Positions 27,853 to 37,333 of a stretch of DNA of 64,000 nt are shown piece after piece. Each line of letters opens with the position of its first letter. Position 1 is the first letter of the stretch. This DNA comes from JACPPO01 sp965262505 (GTDB lineage Bacteria > Acidobacteriota > Vicinamibacteria > Vicinamibacterales > UBA2999): NCBI GenBank assembly GCA_965262505.1, contig CBDHFM010000012.1, forward strand, positions 1 to 64,000. The letters run 5' to 3'. The notes under the pieces are model-generated. The model was given only the letters and a program-made list of their open reading frames with translations. It was not told the origin of the DNA and did no database searches. Both the position numbers and the translations under genes were made by a program.

Positions 27853-29810
27853 AGAACACTCGGGGACGCTCAGAAAAGCAAAGTGGAGATCCGGCGCAAA
27901 CGCGCCGGGTCCCCCCCCTGCCCGATTACCCCCCCGGGCTCTCAGGAACGATGGGCTCGACTAGCCCTGACTCTGACTCCGCCGCCGAAACAGCTGCCGC
28001 GCGCCGCCACCCATCAGGCCCAGCCCGAGCAGCCACTGCGCAATCAACGGTAGCGCTGGCACTGGCTCCGGCACCACCGGCTCCGCCTCTATGACCATCA
28101 CGGGGAACGTGATTTCGGCGACGTTGGAGACCGTCTGACTTGGGATGAACGAGGGCGACGCCATTCGTGCCGTCGCGGTGACGGTGACCTTGGACTCGCC
28201 AGTCATATCCGATGACGCGGTGAGTGTGATGCGGTCGCCAGACGCTGACGCGCTGATCGAGTCGCCTTCCACCGAGGCGCCGAAGCTGGCGGTGTAGCCC
28301 TCAGCCTTATCGAACAGATCGTCCGTCATGATCATGACGACAGACCCCGGGGCCACGGCGTCACCGACCGCCATCATGATCGCCTCGTACGCATCGTCCT
28401 TCACTGAAACCAGCGGCGCCGTCGTGTCCGTGACATTAATCGAGAACGTCCCGCTGGAGGTCCCACTGCCGTACGCCTTGCCACTGGGATCCTTGCCACC
28501 AGTGACATCAAGGCTCACCATGAGCGTCTCCATGCCAATGTCCTCGTCAGGCACCGCCTCGAGCGTGAACGGACCGACCACCATCTCGCCGTCGCGCCCC
28601 TCCTCGCCATCGAACACCTTCATATTGGTCGGCATGATCCTCGCGTCGAGCACCTGGCTCCCGGAGAGGCTCGGCGTCACCGTGAAGTCCTCTTCGTCGA
28701 AGACGCGGTCGTCATCACCATCCTCGTTCACCACCGTGACGTATAGAAAGGCCTTCCCGCCCTCCTCCACCATGGTGACGACCGCGTCAGTTTCCTTGCC
28801 GTCCGCATCCGCGCCGTTCGCCTCGCCGGTGATGTCGGTCGGCAACTGGTGAATATCGAGCACGGTGAGCGAATCGGAGGTGCCGACCGGATTGTTGCTC
28901 GCCACGGTTCCCGTGAGCGCGGTCAGCATGATGTCGTCGTCGGTTCTGTTCTCGTCGTTCCCCGGCGCCTTGACGCGGAGGACGTAGGACGCTTCTCCCG
29001 GGTTGTCCTCATCGCCGTCCCCCAGTATCAGCCCCATCCCAGGTATCGGAACGTCGGCCGCGGCGGTATTGACATACATGACCGTGTAGCCCTTCGGGGC
29101 CCGCAGGAAGACCGGCACATGTTCCTGGGCGGGGAGGATGGGCTTCGCACTCAAGGTCACATTGAAGGTGCTGTCCTCCAAAACTTCGTCATCGGGCGTG
29201 GTCAGCTTGAACGTGTAGGTCTGCGTCTCGTCGTCAATGATCTTGCCGGTGGTGCTCGCTGTGCGCGCGTCCGTGTCACCGGTGATATCTCCGAGCACCA
29301 TAAGCTCCGCGCGGATGGCGTATGCCTCATCGACCGCGTCCAGGTCGTCGTTCACGAGCAGCGTGATGGTCCCCGAGTCTTGGCCAACATTGATGGACAC
29401 GGTCGGGCTCGCGAGAAGGAGATCCTTGGGGTTGACTTCATCGGAGTACTCGGCATTGCCCTTGCCGTTTGTGAGCTCGCCCGAGTCATTAACACCTAGC
29501 GTACTTGAAGCATCCGCCGTCGCTCCATGAGTCACTGTGACGGTAGCCGGGTCGTTACCTGTCACCTTGCCGGTGAGGGTCACCGTCACCGAGGTCGTGA
29601 TGCCCTCGGCCACAGCGCCAGCGCTATTGGCCGCATCGACCTTCACTGACTTGATGCCGAGTGTTCCTTGCGCCAGCGTCGTCCCCGGGGACGCCGCCAG
29701 TAGTCCAGCCGCGGCCAGGGCCGTAAACCAGTAGCCCTTGCGCATAAAAGTTGATCTCGCTCCGTTCATGAGTGTCGCTCCTTTGAGACTAGGGGGTAAC
29801 GGTTACTTCT
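27853..29810. repeat. 1958-bp duplication, copy A
   Basis: The surface-protein gene with its 3' and 5' flanks corresponds without visible difference to 49501-51458 (constant offset 21648). Confidence 0.92.
27961..29769 (-). CDS. PEP-CTERM-like surface protein A
   Basis: 602 residues. The signal peptide (MRKGYWFTALAAAGLLAASP, cleaved near LAQ) is preceded by AAAGGAG. The body is acidic, Thr/Val/Asp-rich and beta-repeat-like (SVTVTLTGKVTGNDPATVTV, DDETQTYTFKL). The tail consists of VPALPLIAQWLLGLGL, GGGARQ and an Arg cluster LFRRR, the tripartite motif-helix-basic pattern recognised by exosortases. I infer export, tail processing by the exosortase at 6374, and display or release at the envelope. 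It is expressed away from the recombinase segment. Protein C (49609) is identical; protein B (37334) shares only the ends. Confidence 0.85.
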   Translation of the reverse strand: MNGARSTFMRKGYWFTALAAAGLLAASPGTTLAQGTLGIKSVKVDAANSAGAVAEGITTSVTVTLTGKVTGNDPATVTVTHGATADASSTLGVNDSGELTNGKGNAEYSDEVNPKDLLLASPTVSINVGQDSGTITLLVNDDLDAVDEAYAIRAELMVLGDITGDTDARTASTTGKIIDDETQTYTFKLTTPDDEVLEDSTFNVTLSAKPILPAQEHVPVFLRAPKGYTVMYVNTAAADVPIPGMGLILGDGDEDNPGEASYVLRVKAPGNDENRTDDDIMLTALTGTVASNNPVGTSDSLTVLDIHQLPTDITGEANGADADGKETDAVVTMVEEGGKAFLYVTVVNEDGDDDRVFDEEDFTVTPSLSGSQVLDARIMPTNMKVFDGEEGRDGEMVVGPFTLEAVPDEDIGMETLMVSLDVTGGKDPSGKAYGSGTSSGTFSINVTDTTAPLVSVKDDAYEAIMMAVGDAVAPGSVVMIMTDDLFDKAEGYTASFGASVEGDSISASASGDRITLTASSDMTGESKVTVTATARMASPSFIPSQTVSNVAEITFPVMVIEAEPVVPEPVPALPLIAQWLLGLGLMGGGARQLFRRRSQSQG

Positions 29811-29939
29811 GCTTGAGTTGGCCTTTGTCTAACTTGCTCATGACAACTGGCTTGTTGGCCTCGCATCGGCCGACACCCCCCAGTGCAACCCCTATTCAGA
29901 ATTGGATTCCCGAGGACGATTCGGGCCGTTCGTGGACGC
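29796..29939 (+). repeat. upstream scaffold of surface gene A
   Basis: Palindrome GTAACGGTTAC (29796-29806), 114 variable bases containing paired words CACCCCCCA and CAACCCCTA (29874, 29886), then GCCGTTCGTGGACGC (29925). The 129-base distance between the two fixed motifs is the same in B and C. Confidence 0.72.
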
Positions 29940-30122
29940 AATTGGGCACCGCACCGCGCCCACCAACGGCGCGGTCAACGAACGGACACCGGATCGTCAA
30001 GCGCGGCGGATTGAACGACGGCGACCGCTGGGCCTGAACAGCCGTGACAGCGCATCGAGAGGTGCGACCACACGAGAAACTGGGTAAACTGCGCAGGGCT
30101 CCCTGATCGTTTGGGTTGGCCG

Positions 30123-30614
30123 ATGAACAAGAAGACGGTCTACATCGAGACGTCGGTCGTGTCCTACCTGACGGCTCGACCGACGGCGGACCTACTGGCA
30201 GCCGCGTGGCAAAAGGTCACCCTCGACTGGTGGGAGACGCAAAGGAGCAGATTCGATCTCTACACGTCCGAGGTGACGGTGCAGGAGGCCAGCCGAGGGG
30301 ATCGAGAGGCGCGTGCGCGACGGCTCGCGGTGTTGTCCGACGTCCCGCTCCTGCCGATCACGGAAGCCGTTGGCTCGTTGGCCACCGCGTTTGTTCGAGG
30401 AGCGGCGTTTCCAGCCAAGGCCGCGAACGACGCGCTTCACGTGGCCATTGCAGCGGTGCACGGCGTCGATTATTTGCTGACCTGGAACTACCGGCACCTC
30501 GATAACGCGGAAACGAAGCCGGCCATACGAGACACCTGCGCCCGGCACGGGCACGCGGGTCCCGAGATCTGCACGCCTCGGGAACTGATGGGAGGATTGG
30601 ACGATGTCAGATGA
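30123..30614 (+). CDS. VapC-like PIN-domain toxin (third paralogue)
   Basis: 163 residues from MNKKTVYIETSVVSYLTARP. It shares ETSVVSYLTARP, ANDALHVAIAAVHGVDYLLT and PEICTPRELM with 22397-22912 but is clearly diverged. Predicted Mg-dependent RNase toxin. It overlaps the next gene by 11 bases. Confidence 0.85.
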   Translation: MNKKTVYIETSVVSYLTARPTADLLAAAWQKVTLDWWETQRSRFDLYTSEVTVQEASRGDREARARRLAVLSDVPLLPITEAVGSLATAFVRGAAFPAKAANDALHVAIAAVHGVDYLLTWNYRHLDNAETKPAIRDTCARHGHAGPEICTPRELMGGLDDVR

Positions 30615-30792
30615 GGTGATTGAGGAACTGTGGCGGATCAAGGATGAGATGGCTCGGGAGTACGGGTACGACGTCGCGCGGCTTGCCGCGGATCTTCAGG
30701 GCAGACAAGGGGAAGAGGGACATCGAATCGTGGACTTGCACGCCCGGCGGGAGGCTCGGGAACACGGGGTGTCGGCGAGAGGTGGTCTCTAG
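30604..30792 (+). CDS. small partner of PIN toxin
   Basis: 62 residues (MSDEVIEELWRIKDEMAREY, GYDVARLAADLQGRQ) with the same helix pattern as 22249-22431. Probable antitoxin, translated by overlap with the PIN gene. Confidence 0.7.
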   Translation: MSDEVIEELWRIKDEMAREYGYDVARLAADLQGRQGEEGHRIVDLHARREAREHGVSARGGL

Positions 30793-30871
30793 GAAACGAA
30801 CCGCCACTCAGAACGTGATGGAGGCGGCGTTCGTGGCGGCCTGAGACGGCAGGAACGAGGACGCTGCCATC

Positions 30872-30932
30872 TTCGCCGTGTCGTGGACGACTGGTCCGCC
30901 TATCTGGATGGCGAGCGCCGATTGGAAGGCTG
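30872..30932 (+). pseudogene. recombinase C-terminal scrap
   Basis: RRVVDDWSAYLDGERR matches the last residues of the P4-type recombinases (RRLMDDWAEYLDGER at 46189). Nothing upstream is preserved. Confidence 0.65.
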
Positions 30933-30974
30933 CCGAACGACGACTCGTGGCGACTTGGTGACGGCTGCCGGGGC

Positions 30975-31178
30975 TCAGCCGGTAAACGCTCGCATGACGA
31001 GGGTGGCCACGCCAAGAATCAGCGTGAGTATGCCCCCGAGTACCAGGTTGAGTTTCGGCTCAACACGAATCAATCTGGCATCGAACGCAGCGCTTTCCTC
31101 TGCGGCCTCGCGGGCGCGTTCATCTGAGGCGCCCGCTTCCTTGAAGGCCTCGTAGGTCTTAGACAGCATCACGGGCAT
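30975..31178 (-). CDS. small coiled-coil/transmembrane protein
   Basis: 67 residues: a helical charged N-terminus (MLSKTYEAFKEAGASDERAR, EESAAFDARLIRVEPKLN) and one membrane helix (LVLGGILTLILGVATLVM). A GAGGA site precedes the ATG at 31178. Short proteins of this design occur on mobile elements; no function is assigned. Confidence 0.6.
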   Translation of the reverse strand: MPVMLSKTYEAFKEAGASDERAREAAEESAAFDARLIRVEPKLNLVLGGILTLILGVATLVMRAFTG

Positions 31179-31199
31179 GAGCGTTCCTCGCTGGTCACT

Positions 31200-31768
31200 C
31201 TAACAGGCTCGCCTTCGTGCCGCCAGCCGACGGAAGCTCCGGGAGCAGTGTCGGATTTCCGGGTCGGCTTTGGTCGGCGTGGTGAGGTCCGGCGCGCCCT
31301 GACCGTCGCCGTCCATCGTCCAGCTTTTGACGCCCCACATCGGCCAGGATGCGGCGAATGTCGTAACACACATCCCCTTTACTTCGAGCGCGGCCACGCG
31401 CCGCGCGGGATTCGTGGCGTGCCAGCTTGATCAACGACAATGATTGTGACAGGTCGACGACGATGGCCGGGCCGGCGTCGTCGGGCGAAAGTGGCCAGCG
31501 CGGAAGGCGGGCGCGGAGCCCGACACGGATACCCATCCGAGCGAACCAAATCCGGGAGACGCTGATGAGGAATTGGCCGGCCAGGAACGCGGCCACGCCC
31601 GGCGCCACGTCGTGCTACGCGACGACAGCCGGGTGAAAATTCTTGGTGTGATACCGGACGAGAACCGCCACGGGATCGGCCTCAGGGAACGCGCTCGGCT
31701 ACGTCCAAGCGCACGCGGGCGCTCACGCCGCCGATGACCATGAAGATGCGGGTAAGGCGGTCAATCAT
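31200..31768 (-). pseudogene. virD4 remnant after iteron module O3
   Basis: The minus strand begins MIDRLTRIFMVIGGVS, matching the start of the VirD4 gene at 44100, and continues through frame changes with YDIRRILADVG. It then joins a scrap of the replication-relaxation 3' end (DGDGQ...KADPEIR). The ATPase motifs are absent. Confidence 0.75.
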
Positions 31769-31869
31769 CGCGCCACTCGTCGGCCGTCACGTGCCCGCCT
31801 GGGGCGGGCGTCGGAGCCTTCCAGCATGGATACATTGAGACGGGAGCGACCCCACCAACGGCGGGTGGG

Positions 31870-32100
31870 AGGGTGGTACACCAGGTGGTACACCTGGTGC
31901 CACACCCCCCACGTAGCCGTGCCGCGTCAGCGGCAAAAAGGGGGGGGTCGCTCCCGTCCTCTCCCTCTCCGCTGGCGCGGTTCGGGGCGTCCGGTCTAGG
32001 ACGAAAAACCCGAACAACTACAGCGAAAAAACAACGGGTGGCGTGGGACACCCCCCACGCTGTTTTTGGTACACCTCCCCCTCTGTCTGTGTACCATTCT
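31870..32100 (-). other. iteron-like noncoding module O3 (word GTGTACCA)
   Basis: Read on the minus strand: inverted word at 32089-32096, then GTGTACCA at 32067-32074 and a variant at 32044-32051. The conserved core follows (GCCAGCGGAGAGGG, GACGGGAGCGACCCCCC in inverse order). Then come GTGTACCA at 31886 and 31874 with a variant between, and the closing arm of the inverted repeat. It lies between a replication-relaxation gene and virD4, as in O2. Confidence 0.75.
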
Positions 32101-32169
32101 GCTCGACCCCCGCCGTGACCCCCATCGTGACCCCGGAACGGTCCAGACGACGGGGCAAAATGGTGCGGG

Positions 32170-34314
32170 TCAGAATAATGCCGCCTCGGGACTGACCAAC
32201 CGGATCGTGCTCCATATCGAGTACCGGTCAATCGCGGCTCGCCGATGCGCTTTCGTGGGCGCGCCCTCGGGAAGTCTCTGCAACCACTCAAGCCGATCTG
32301 CCGCCTTGTCGAACCCGCCGGCCGCGCGCAAGCGTTGACGATTGCCGCCGGTGATCGCTTCCACGAGCCGGCCGATTTCTTGGCGGATTTCCGGGTCGGC
32401 CTGGGTCGGCCCGGCGGGGGGCGTCTCGGCCTGCCCGTCGCCGTCGCGCATCCAGCGTTTCAGCACGGGCTCGGCGCGTTGTGCCGCCTGTACGCCCGTG
32501 CCGATCGCGACGACGTGCACGGCGAAACTCCGCGCCCGCAGCACGGCCCACAACGGCGCGTGGGCCACCCCCCACGCGCGTAGCTCGCTATCGGTCGTCA
32601 GCCCCGGATCGACGTAGGTGAACGTGGCCCTGTTCTCGTCCACGGCGACGGGACACTTGAGCGCCACAAACCGCTTGTGTGCCGTCGCATCCTCGCCGTA
32701 CGTGCGGTAGGGCAACACGCCCCGGTCGATGCCGAGCGCCGCGAACCGCTGCACCTTCTCCGCCTCAGTCGGGAGCCACCCGAGGGTCGGCCGCTCGATG
32801 ACGTAATCGAGCGCGAGCAGCCGGCGCATGAGCACCTGCGTGGTCGCCTCCTGGCCCCGGCGGTGGCGGAGATCCGGGATGCCAAGCGCCCGGTAGATCG
32901 ATTTCTGTGTGATGTGGACGGCCCGCGCGCCACCGGGAAAGATGGCCCGCGCGTCCTCAACGGCGAGCTTCTTCTCGAGCAGCGCGCGAACGAAGCGGCC
33001 GGCGGGTTTTCGGTCCTCACCCGTCTTGAAGTACGCCCCGTACTGGGACCGCGTAAAGACGCCGCTCTGGAGACAGACCAGGGCGATCCACTCCGCATCG
33101 CGCCCGGTCCAGCCCAGAGCGGCGAGCGCCGCGCGCTGGCTCGCGCGGTCCTCGGCCGGGGGGCGCGTGACGGGGCGAGTCACCCGGGCACCCGCGCCCG
33201 ATCGCGGCGCACGTCGTGGCGGCGGGTCCCCCTTGGGTTGACGATCATCCGCTCGGGGTCCAGGGGCGGCAACCACGGGCGGGCGCGGGTCCCGCGGTCG
33301 CGCCGTCGGCGCGGGGCTGATCTGTGGACGCCGTGCGGCAGAGTATTTGGCGGCCAGCTCGGCGTATTTCTGCGCGATCGCCTGTTCGTGCTCGCGGACC
33401 TGGCGCAGCAGGTAGTCCGACATGTGTTGCGCCTCGGCGGCGGCCTGGTCGATTTCCTGCGAGTCGTGTTCCAGTGCCGTGAGCCAGCCCTGCACGTACG
33501 TCGCGCCACGGCTCCCGTCGTGGCCGACGCCGTCCCGCACGCCGGTCAGCATCGCCGATATTTCAGCGCGCAGTTCTTCGCGGGCGTACTCCACGCTGCC
33601 GAAATCCCCGACGCCGTTCTTGAGCGTGGCGCGGTCCAGCCGATCGGGGTGGCCGGTGGCGTGGCCGAGTTCATGGAGCGCAGTCTGGTAGTACCCGTTC
33701 GCGCTGGCGAACTGGTCACGTTCCGGGAGCGTGACGTGATCCGTGTGCATGTTGTACACGGCGCGGTCCCCGCGTTCGTGCACCACGCGCACACCGCTCT
33801 CTTGGATCACGCGCTCGGCGAGCTCATGGGTTTTCAACTCAGACTTTTGGTCGCGGTCGTCGTCGCGCCGTTCGAGCGTCAGGCCGTCGGCCTGTTCGAC
33901 GTTGAACGCGGCGTGCACCCGCACCATCGGTGGACGGGTCTGCTCGTGGTCCTGCTCGCCGCCGGGCGGCGGCTTCTCCTTCTCGTCGGCAAATTTGTCA
34001 AGCAGGACGGGCGTCGCCTTCTCGCCTGGGCGGACGTGACCACCAAGCGCCTGGATCTCGGTGGCGGTCGCCCAGCGGTTGTCGCGGTAGTCCTTCGCGG
34101 TTTGGACGACACTCAGGTACAGCGCGTTCACGCCCCGGTACGCGTGCCCGTTCACGAGGTGTTCCGGGAGTCGACGCTCGCCGGGCGTCCACGGCTTCTG
34201 CCACGGCGCCACGCCCTGCTCGATCTGCGCCTTGATGGTCGCGGCAAACGCGGCGTGGTCGTTCTCCCGGGACCACGTGGGGGTCTGCGCCGACGGTGTA
34301 CGCCACCAGGCCAT
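32170..34314 (-). CDS. ArdC-like metallopeptidase fused to replication-relaxation domain
   Basis: 714 residues. Residues ~1-160 form an ArdC N-terminal ssDNA-binding-like domain (EQGVAPWQKPWTPGERRLPE). Next is a zincin domain with HELGH in YQTALHELGHATGHPDRL and a downstream EELRAE. After a Pro/Arg-rich linker (~350-400), a winged-helix/replication-relaxation-like domain follows (LGWTGRDAEWIALVCLQSGV, PGGARAVHITQKSIYRALGI, YVDPGLTTDSELRAWG). ArdC proteins counter restriction during conjugation. Separate genes encode the two halves elsewhere here (54816 and 42711), so this is a genuine fusion or read-through of adjacent genes. It precedes module O3. Confidence 0.85.
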   Translation of the reverse strand: MAWWRTPSAQTPTWSRENDHAAFAATIKAQIEQGVAPWQKPWTPGERRLPEHLVNGHAYRGVNALYLSVVQTAKDYRDNRWATATEIQALGGHVRPGEKATPVLLDKFADEKEKPPPGGEQDHEQTRPPMVRVHAAFNVEQADGLTLERRDDDRDQKSELKTHELAERVIQESGVRVVHERGDRAVYNMHTDHVTLPERDQFASANGYYQTALHELGHATGHPDRLDRATLKNGVGDFGSVEYAREELRAEISAMLTGVRDGVGHDGSRGATYVQGWLTALEHDSQEIDQAAAEAQHMSDYLLRQVREHEQAIAQKYAELAAKYSAARRPQISPAPTARPRDPRPPVVAAPGPRADDRQPKGDPPPRRAPRSGAGARVTRPVTRPPAEDRASQRAALAALGWTGRDAEWIALVCLQSGVFTRSQYGAYFKTGEDRKPAGRFVRALLEKKLAVEDARAIFPGGARAVHITQKSIYRALGIPDLRHRRGQEATTQVLMRRLLALDYVIERPTLGWLPTEAEKVQRFAALGIDRGVLPYRTYGEDATAHKRFVALKCPVAVDENRATFTYVDPGLTTDSELRAWGVAHAPLWAVLRARSFAVHVVAIGTGVQAAQRAEPVLKRWMRDGDGQAETPPAGPTQADPEIRQEIGRLVEAITGGNRQRLRAAGGFDKAADRLEWLQRLPEGAPTKAHRRAAIDRYSIWSTIRLVSPEAALF

Positions 34315-34394
34315 CAGCGCCCGCCTTTCCCACGGGACGGCTTCAGCGAGCGGCGGGGGGAGTCAAGAGCGAACGTTGTGGCCGAGTCAGTCAT
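34314..34394 (-). CDS. possible leader peptide of ardC fusion
   Basis: A 26-residue frame (MTDSATTFALDSPRRSLKPS) whose TGA overlaps the ATG of the ardC fusion (TGATG). Position mirrors the small gene before ardC at 54601. Coding status uncertain. Confidence 0.35.
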   Translation of the reverse strand: MTDSATTFALDSPRRSLKPSRGKGGR

Positions 34395-34483
34395 GGCTTC
34401 TCGTCATCGGTCTACCGTCACGAATGATCCTCGCGCCTGCCCGCTGCTCAAGGCGACCGCCCGTTCCTGAAGAGGCGCGATCA

Positions 34484-35620
34484 TCAGCCGGCCCTCCGCA
34501 GGTCAGCGCGGCGCGGCGCGTCGGCTTTGCTCTCGTCGCCGAGATAGGCCCCCCACTCGTCCATCAGGTGACGACGGCGCTCGAACAGGTCCGACCGGGC
34601 GTAGGCCGCCTCGGTCTGGTTGCCGACGATGTGCGCGAGCGCCGCCTCAACGACCTCGCGCGGATGGTTCGTCCGCTCGGCCGCCCAGTCCCGGAACGAG
34701 GAGCGGAAGCCGTGCGGCACGGCGGCCACTTTCAGGTCTTGCAGGAGCCGCGGCAACCGCGTGATGCTGATCGGCGCGCCGCCCTGGCCGGGGAACACGA
34801 GCGGACTGCACCCGTCGGCGAGCGGCCGCGCCGCTTTGAGAATCGCCATCGCGCGCCCGCACAGCGGCACCCGGTGCGCGCGCTTCGACTTCATCCGCGT
34901 CGCGGGGATCGTCCACGCGCGGCCCGGCCGATCGATCTCGTCCCACCGCGCGCCGCGCACTTCTCCCGACCGCGCCGCGGTCAGCACCAGAAACTCAAAC
35001 GCCAGCTTGACGGCTGGCGTCGCCCCCGACCCCCCCATCGTTTGAATCGCCCTCGCCACCTCGCCGTGCGGCAGCGCGCGCATGTGCACGACGAGGTCCT
35101 GTTGCGGGCCGAGGACCGGGCCGATCCGGTGGCACGGGTTGTCGCTGCGGTACTCCATCGCCACGGCCCAGTCCATCACGGCGCTGATCCGCTGGCGGAC
35201 GCGCCGCGCGGTCTCGGGCCGGACGTGCCAGATGCGCCGGAGCGTGTCCAGCACATCGGCGCTGCTGACGCGCGACACCGGTGTGTCGCCGATGTGCGGG
35301 AGGATGTGCCGCGTCAGGCTCGCCATCCAGTCGTGGGCGTGCCCGGGGTGACGCCAGCCGAGGGTTTTGTCCGTCCAGACGCGCTCGGCCGCCTCGGCGA
35401 AGGTGGGCACGTTCGCGTGACGGTGCCGGTCCGCGAGCGGGTCGCCGCCCTCGCGGGCCAGCTTGCGGTTGGCGAACGCCTTCTCGTTCGCCTCCTTCAG
35501 CGAGACGAGCGGGAAGCCGCCGAGGCCCAACTCGCGCCGGCGTCCGTGGACGACGAGCCGTTGTATCCAGCGCCGCGCGCCGGTAGGCTCCACCAGGAGG
35601 TACAAACCGTTGCCATGGCA
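34484..35620 (-). pseudogene. tyrosine recombinase lacking N-terminus, module B
   Basis: Runs from CHGNGLYLLVEPTGARRW through the catalytic residues (LTAARSGEVRGARW, PHGFRSSFRDW, EAALAHIVGN, AAYARSDLFERR) to a natural stop. About 36 N-terminal codons and the start are absent. The missing part is present on the plus strand at 36530-36643 and ends with the same rare Cys-His-Gly. As it stands only an internal start (35605) is available, so activity is doubtful. Inverting 35614-36641 would restore the whole gene. Confidence 0.85.
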
Positions 35621-35627
35621 GCAACCG
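35607..35627 (-). repeat. candidate crossover site, module B left
   Basis: Minus strand: arm CGGTTGC, spacer TGCCATG, arm GCAACGG. The spacer matches the right site (TGTCACG) at 5 of 7 positions. Confidence 0.5.
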
Positions 35628-35679
35628 AGGCACGATGTCCACGGACGTCCAACGTGATGCCAGGACGACCATAACTAGC

Positions 35680-35700
35680 GTAATCATCATTATTTATCAC
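35680..35700. promoter_or_regulatory. AT-rich operator-like site, module B
   Basis: GTAATCATCATTATTTATCAC sits in the same place as the palindromes of modules A and C but is a weak match. Confidence 0.3.
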
Positions 35701-35991
35701 GTCGATGGAGGTGCTGAACCATGCCACGAACGTCCTATGCCGTGCACCGTGTTCCACGAGACAATACGGGAAGCCTTTCGGATGTCGCAGACCGGCTTGA
35801 GTCGTCGCGGTGACCTGTGACGTTGAGTTCACGACGACGGCGGCGGACAGCGAGAAGCCAGCGACGTCAGGCTCCCACTCTCGCCCAGCGACCGTATGCG
35901 ACCGGAAAAATCAAATAAAAAGCTTGACCCTGTTCAGCCCGTTACGCAAACTTGAGACAAGTCGATACTTGCATACGATGGTACGAGTGGG

Positions 35992-36204
35992 ATGACCAAA
36001 CGACCTGACGACCTGAGACACGCGCGACGGGAAATGTCGGCGGCAGCCGCCACGACCGCTGCTAGCGCACCAACGCAAGAGAGAGCACCGAACGCTACAA
36101 CGATAGCCGCGATGCGGGAGACAGAAGAAGGGCATCTCCCGTCGTTCGACAGCGTGCAGGCCCTCTTTGACGACCTGCATGCGGACGATCAAGCGAACGA
36201 ATAG
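35992..36204 (+). CDS. DinJ/RelB-like antitoxin
   Basis: 70 residues. The C-terminal half (ATTIAAMRETEEGHLPSFDS, VQALFDDLHAD) has the signature shared by DinJ/RelB antitoxins that clamp YafQ-type toxins. The N-terminus is unusual and Ala/Thr-rich, and a later start is possible. It overlaps the toxin gene by 26 bases. It lies inside the invertible-looking segment of module B. Confidence 0.8.
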   Translation: MTKRPDDLRHARREMSAAAATTAASAPTQERAPNATTIAAMRETEEGHLPSFDSVQALFDDLHADDQANE

Positions 36205-36463
36205 GTTCCGACGCGACTACAGGCGCGAAGCGGGGACCAAGGGTCGGGCGGCCCTTGACGGCGTGCTCAGGCCTATCGTTGACGCTCTCGCCAACGACCA
36301 GCCGTTACAGGACCGGCACCATGATCACGCTCTCGTTGGGGACTGGGCTCACTACCGGGACTGCCACGTGAGGCCGGACTTGGTGCTCATCTACCGAAAA
36401 CCCGATACAGAGCAGCTATTTCTGACTCGACTAGGATCGCATTCGCAGGTGTTCAGAAGGTAG
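36179..36463 (+). CDS. YafQ-family toxin
   Basis: 94 residues. RFRRDYRREAG near the N-terminus, then DRHHDHALVGDWAHYRDCHV, RPDLVLIYRKPD and LTRLGSHSQVF carry the His and basic catalytic residues typical of YafQ mRNA interferases. ATG at 36179 chosen because MRTIKRTNRF is the conserved start. The pair occupies the position held by an intact recombinase in modules A and C. Confidence 0.9.
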   Translation: MRTIKRTNRFRRDYRREAGTKGRAALDGVLRPIVDALANDQPLQDRHHDHALVGDWAHYRDCHVRPDLVLIYRKPDTEQLFLTRLGSHSQVFRR

Positions 36464-36529
36464 GCAACGGCCCGTCGCGGTCGATCCTAGATGCGTATGT
36501 GTCCCCAGAGAGAGGAGAACAGCAAGGCT

Positions 36530-36669
36530 ATGACGCTCCCGACAAGATCCCCTAAACGCAAGCCCCGAGGCCGGCACCCCGAGAACGCGCTGTCGAACGC
36601 CTTCGTCCGAAATGTCGCCCGGGCCGGCCGTTACTGTCACGGCTATCGCACAGATGGCGTAAGACATTA
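36530..36669 (+). pseudogene. recombinase N-terminal fragment, module B
   Basis: 46 codons: MTLPTRSPKRKPRGRHPENA, then AFVRNVARAGRYCHG, after which homology ends. Preceded by a GAGAGGAG ribosome site. Complements the N-terminally truncated gene at 34484-35620. Confidence 0.85.
36628..36648 (+). repeat. candidate crossover site, module B right
   Basis: CCGTTAC arm, TGTCACG spacer, GCTATCG. Confidence 0.5.
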
Positions 36670-36707
36670 ACAGTCAGACACTTACCTGAATACCGGTACA
36701 TCGTATT

Positions 36708-36770
36708 CCCTCGATGTACCCCTCTTTCCACACAGGAACATACGGGACCATCTAAGCCGCTAGTGGACGG
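36708..36770 (+). repeat. right-flank motif of module B
   Basis: A 42-bp motif starts 73 bases after the crossover spacer start. Six bases after the motif comes GCCGCTAGTGGACGG. A piece of it recurs at 10514-10550. Confidence 0.7.
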
Positions 36771-36913
36771 GTCCTCGTGCTCGTCTCACCGATTACCCCG
36801 GAAGTCCCGCACCGTCCCGCTCGCCGCTGCGGTGCAGGCATGACCGTCAGGCGCTCGCGATGGCGCGCCAATCGTCAGCTGTCGCGTGTTCGGGCACACG
36901 CGATCCACGCTGA

Positions 36914-36960
36914 CACCCACCAAAACACCCCCCACTTTTTTTTCGATACCCCTGGACTCT
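36914..36960 (+). repeat. paired 9-bp words, left of surface gene B
   Basis: CACCCACCA, three bases, CACCCCCCA, ten bases, GATACCCCTGGACTCT. The second word equals the first word at 29874-29882. Confidence 0.7.
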
Positions 36961-37149
36961 CCCGGACGGCTTCACGCGCTCCTGGATCGAGCCTGGCGCT
37001 GGCGCGGCCACGGAGCCGCCGATCTCCGTGAGCCGACCAGGACCGAAAAGAGGACGAACCGACCGACGAGACAGGACCGCCGTGGACGCCTGCGGCACCA
37101 GCCGGACCCATGCTGCCGAATTCATGCGGTGGGGAGCTGGCCGTACACG

Positions 37150-37186
37150 AAAAAAAGGCGAACGGACACCGGAGGCGGCGCTCGCC
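37150..37186 (-). terminator. Rho-independent terminator of surface gene B
   Basis: Stem GGCGAGCGC...CGTTCGCC with a T run on the minus strand. Same position as in A and C. Confidence 0.85.
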
Positions 37187-37333
37187 TAAAAATCGCCGTG
37201 CACGAACCTGGAGCACCGTGCCACAACCAGAACACTCGGGGATGCTCAGAAAAGCAAAGTGGGGATCCGGCGCTTTCGCGCCGGGTCCCCACTTTGCCCG
37301 ATTACCCCCCCGGGCTCTCAGGAACGATGGGCT

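Noticed and set aside
28328..29499. Plus-strand frames inside the surface gene, repeated at 49976-51147
   Set aside because: They repeat only because the surface gene is duplicated; no ribosome sites.
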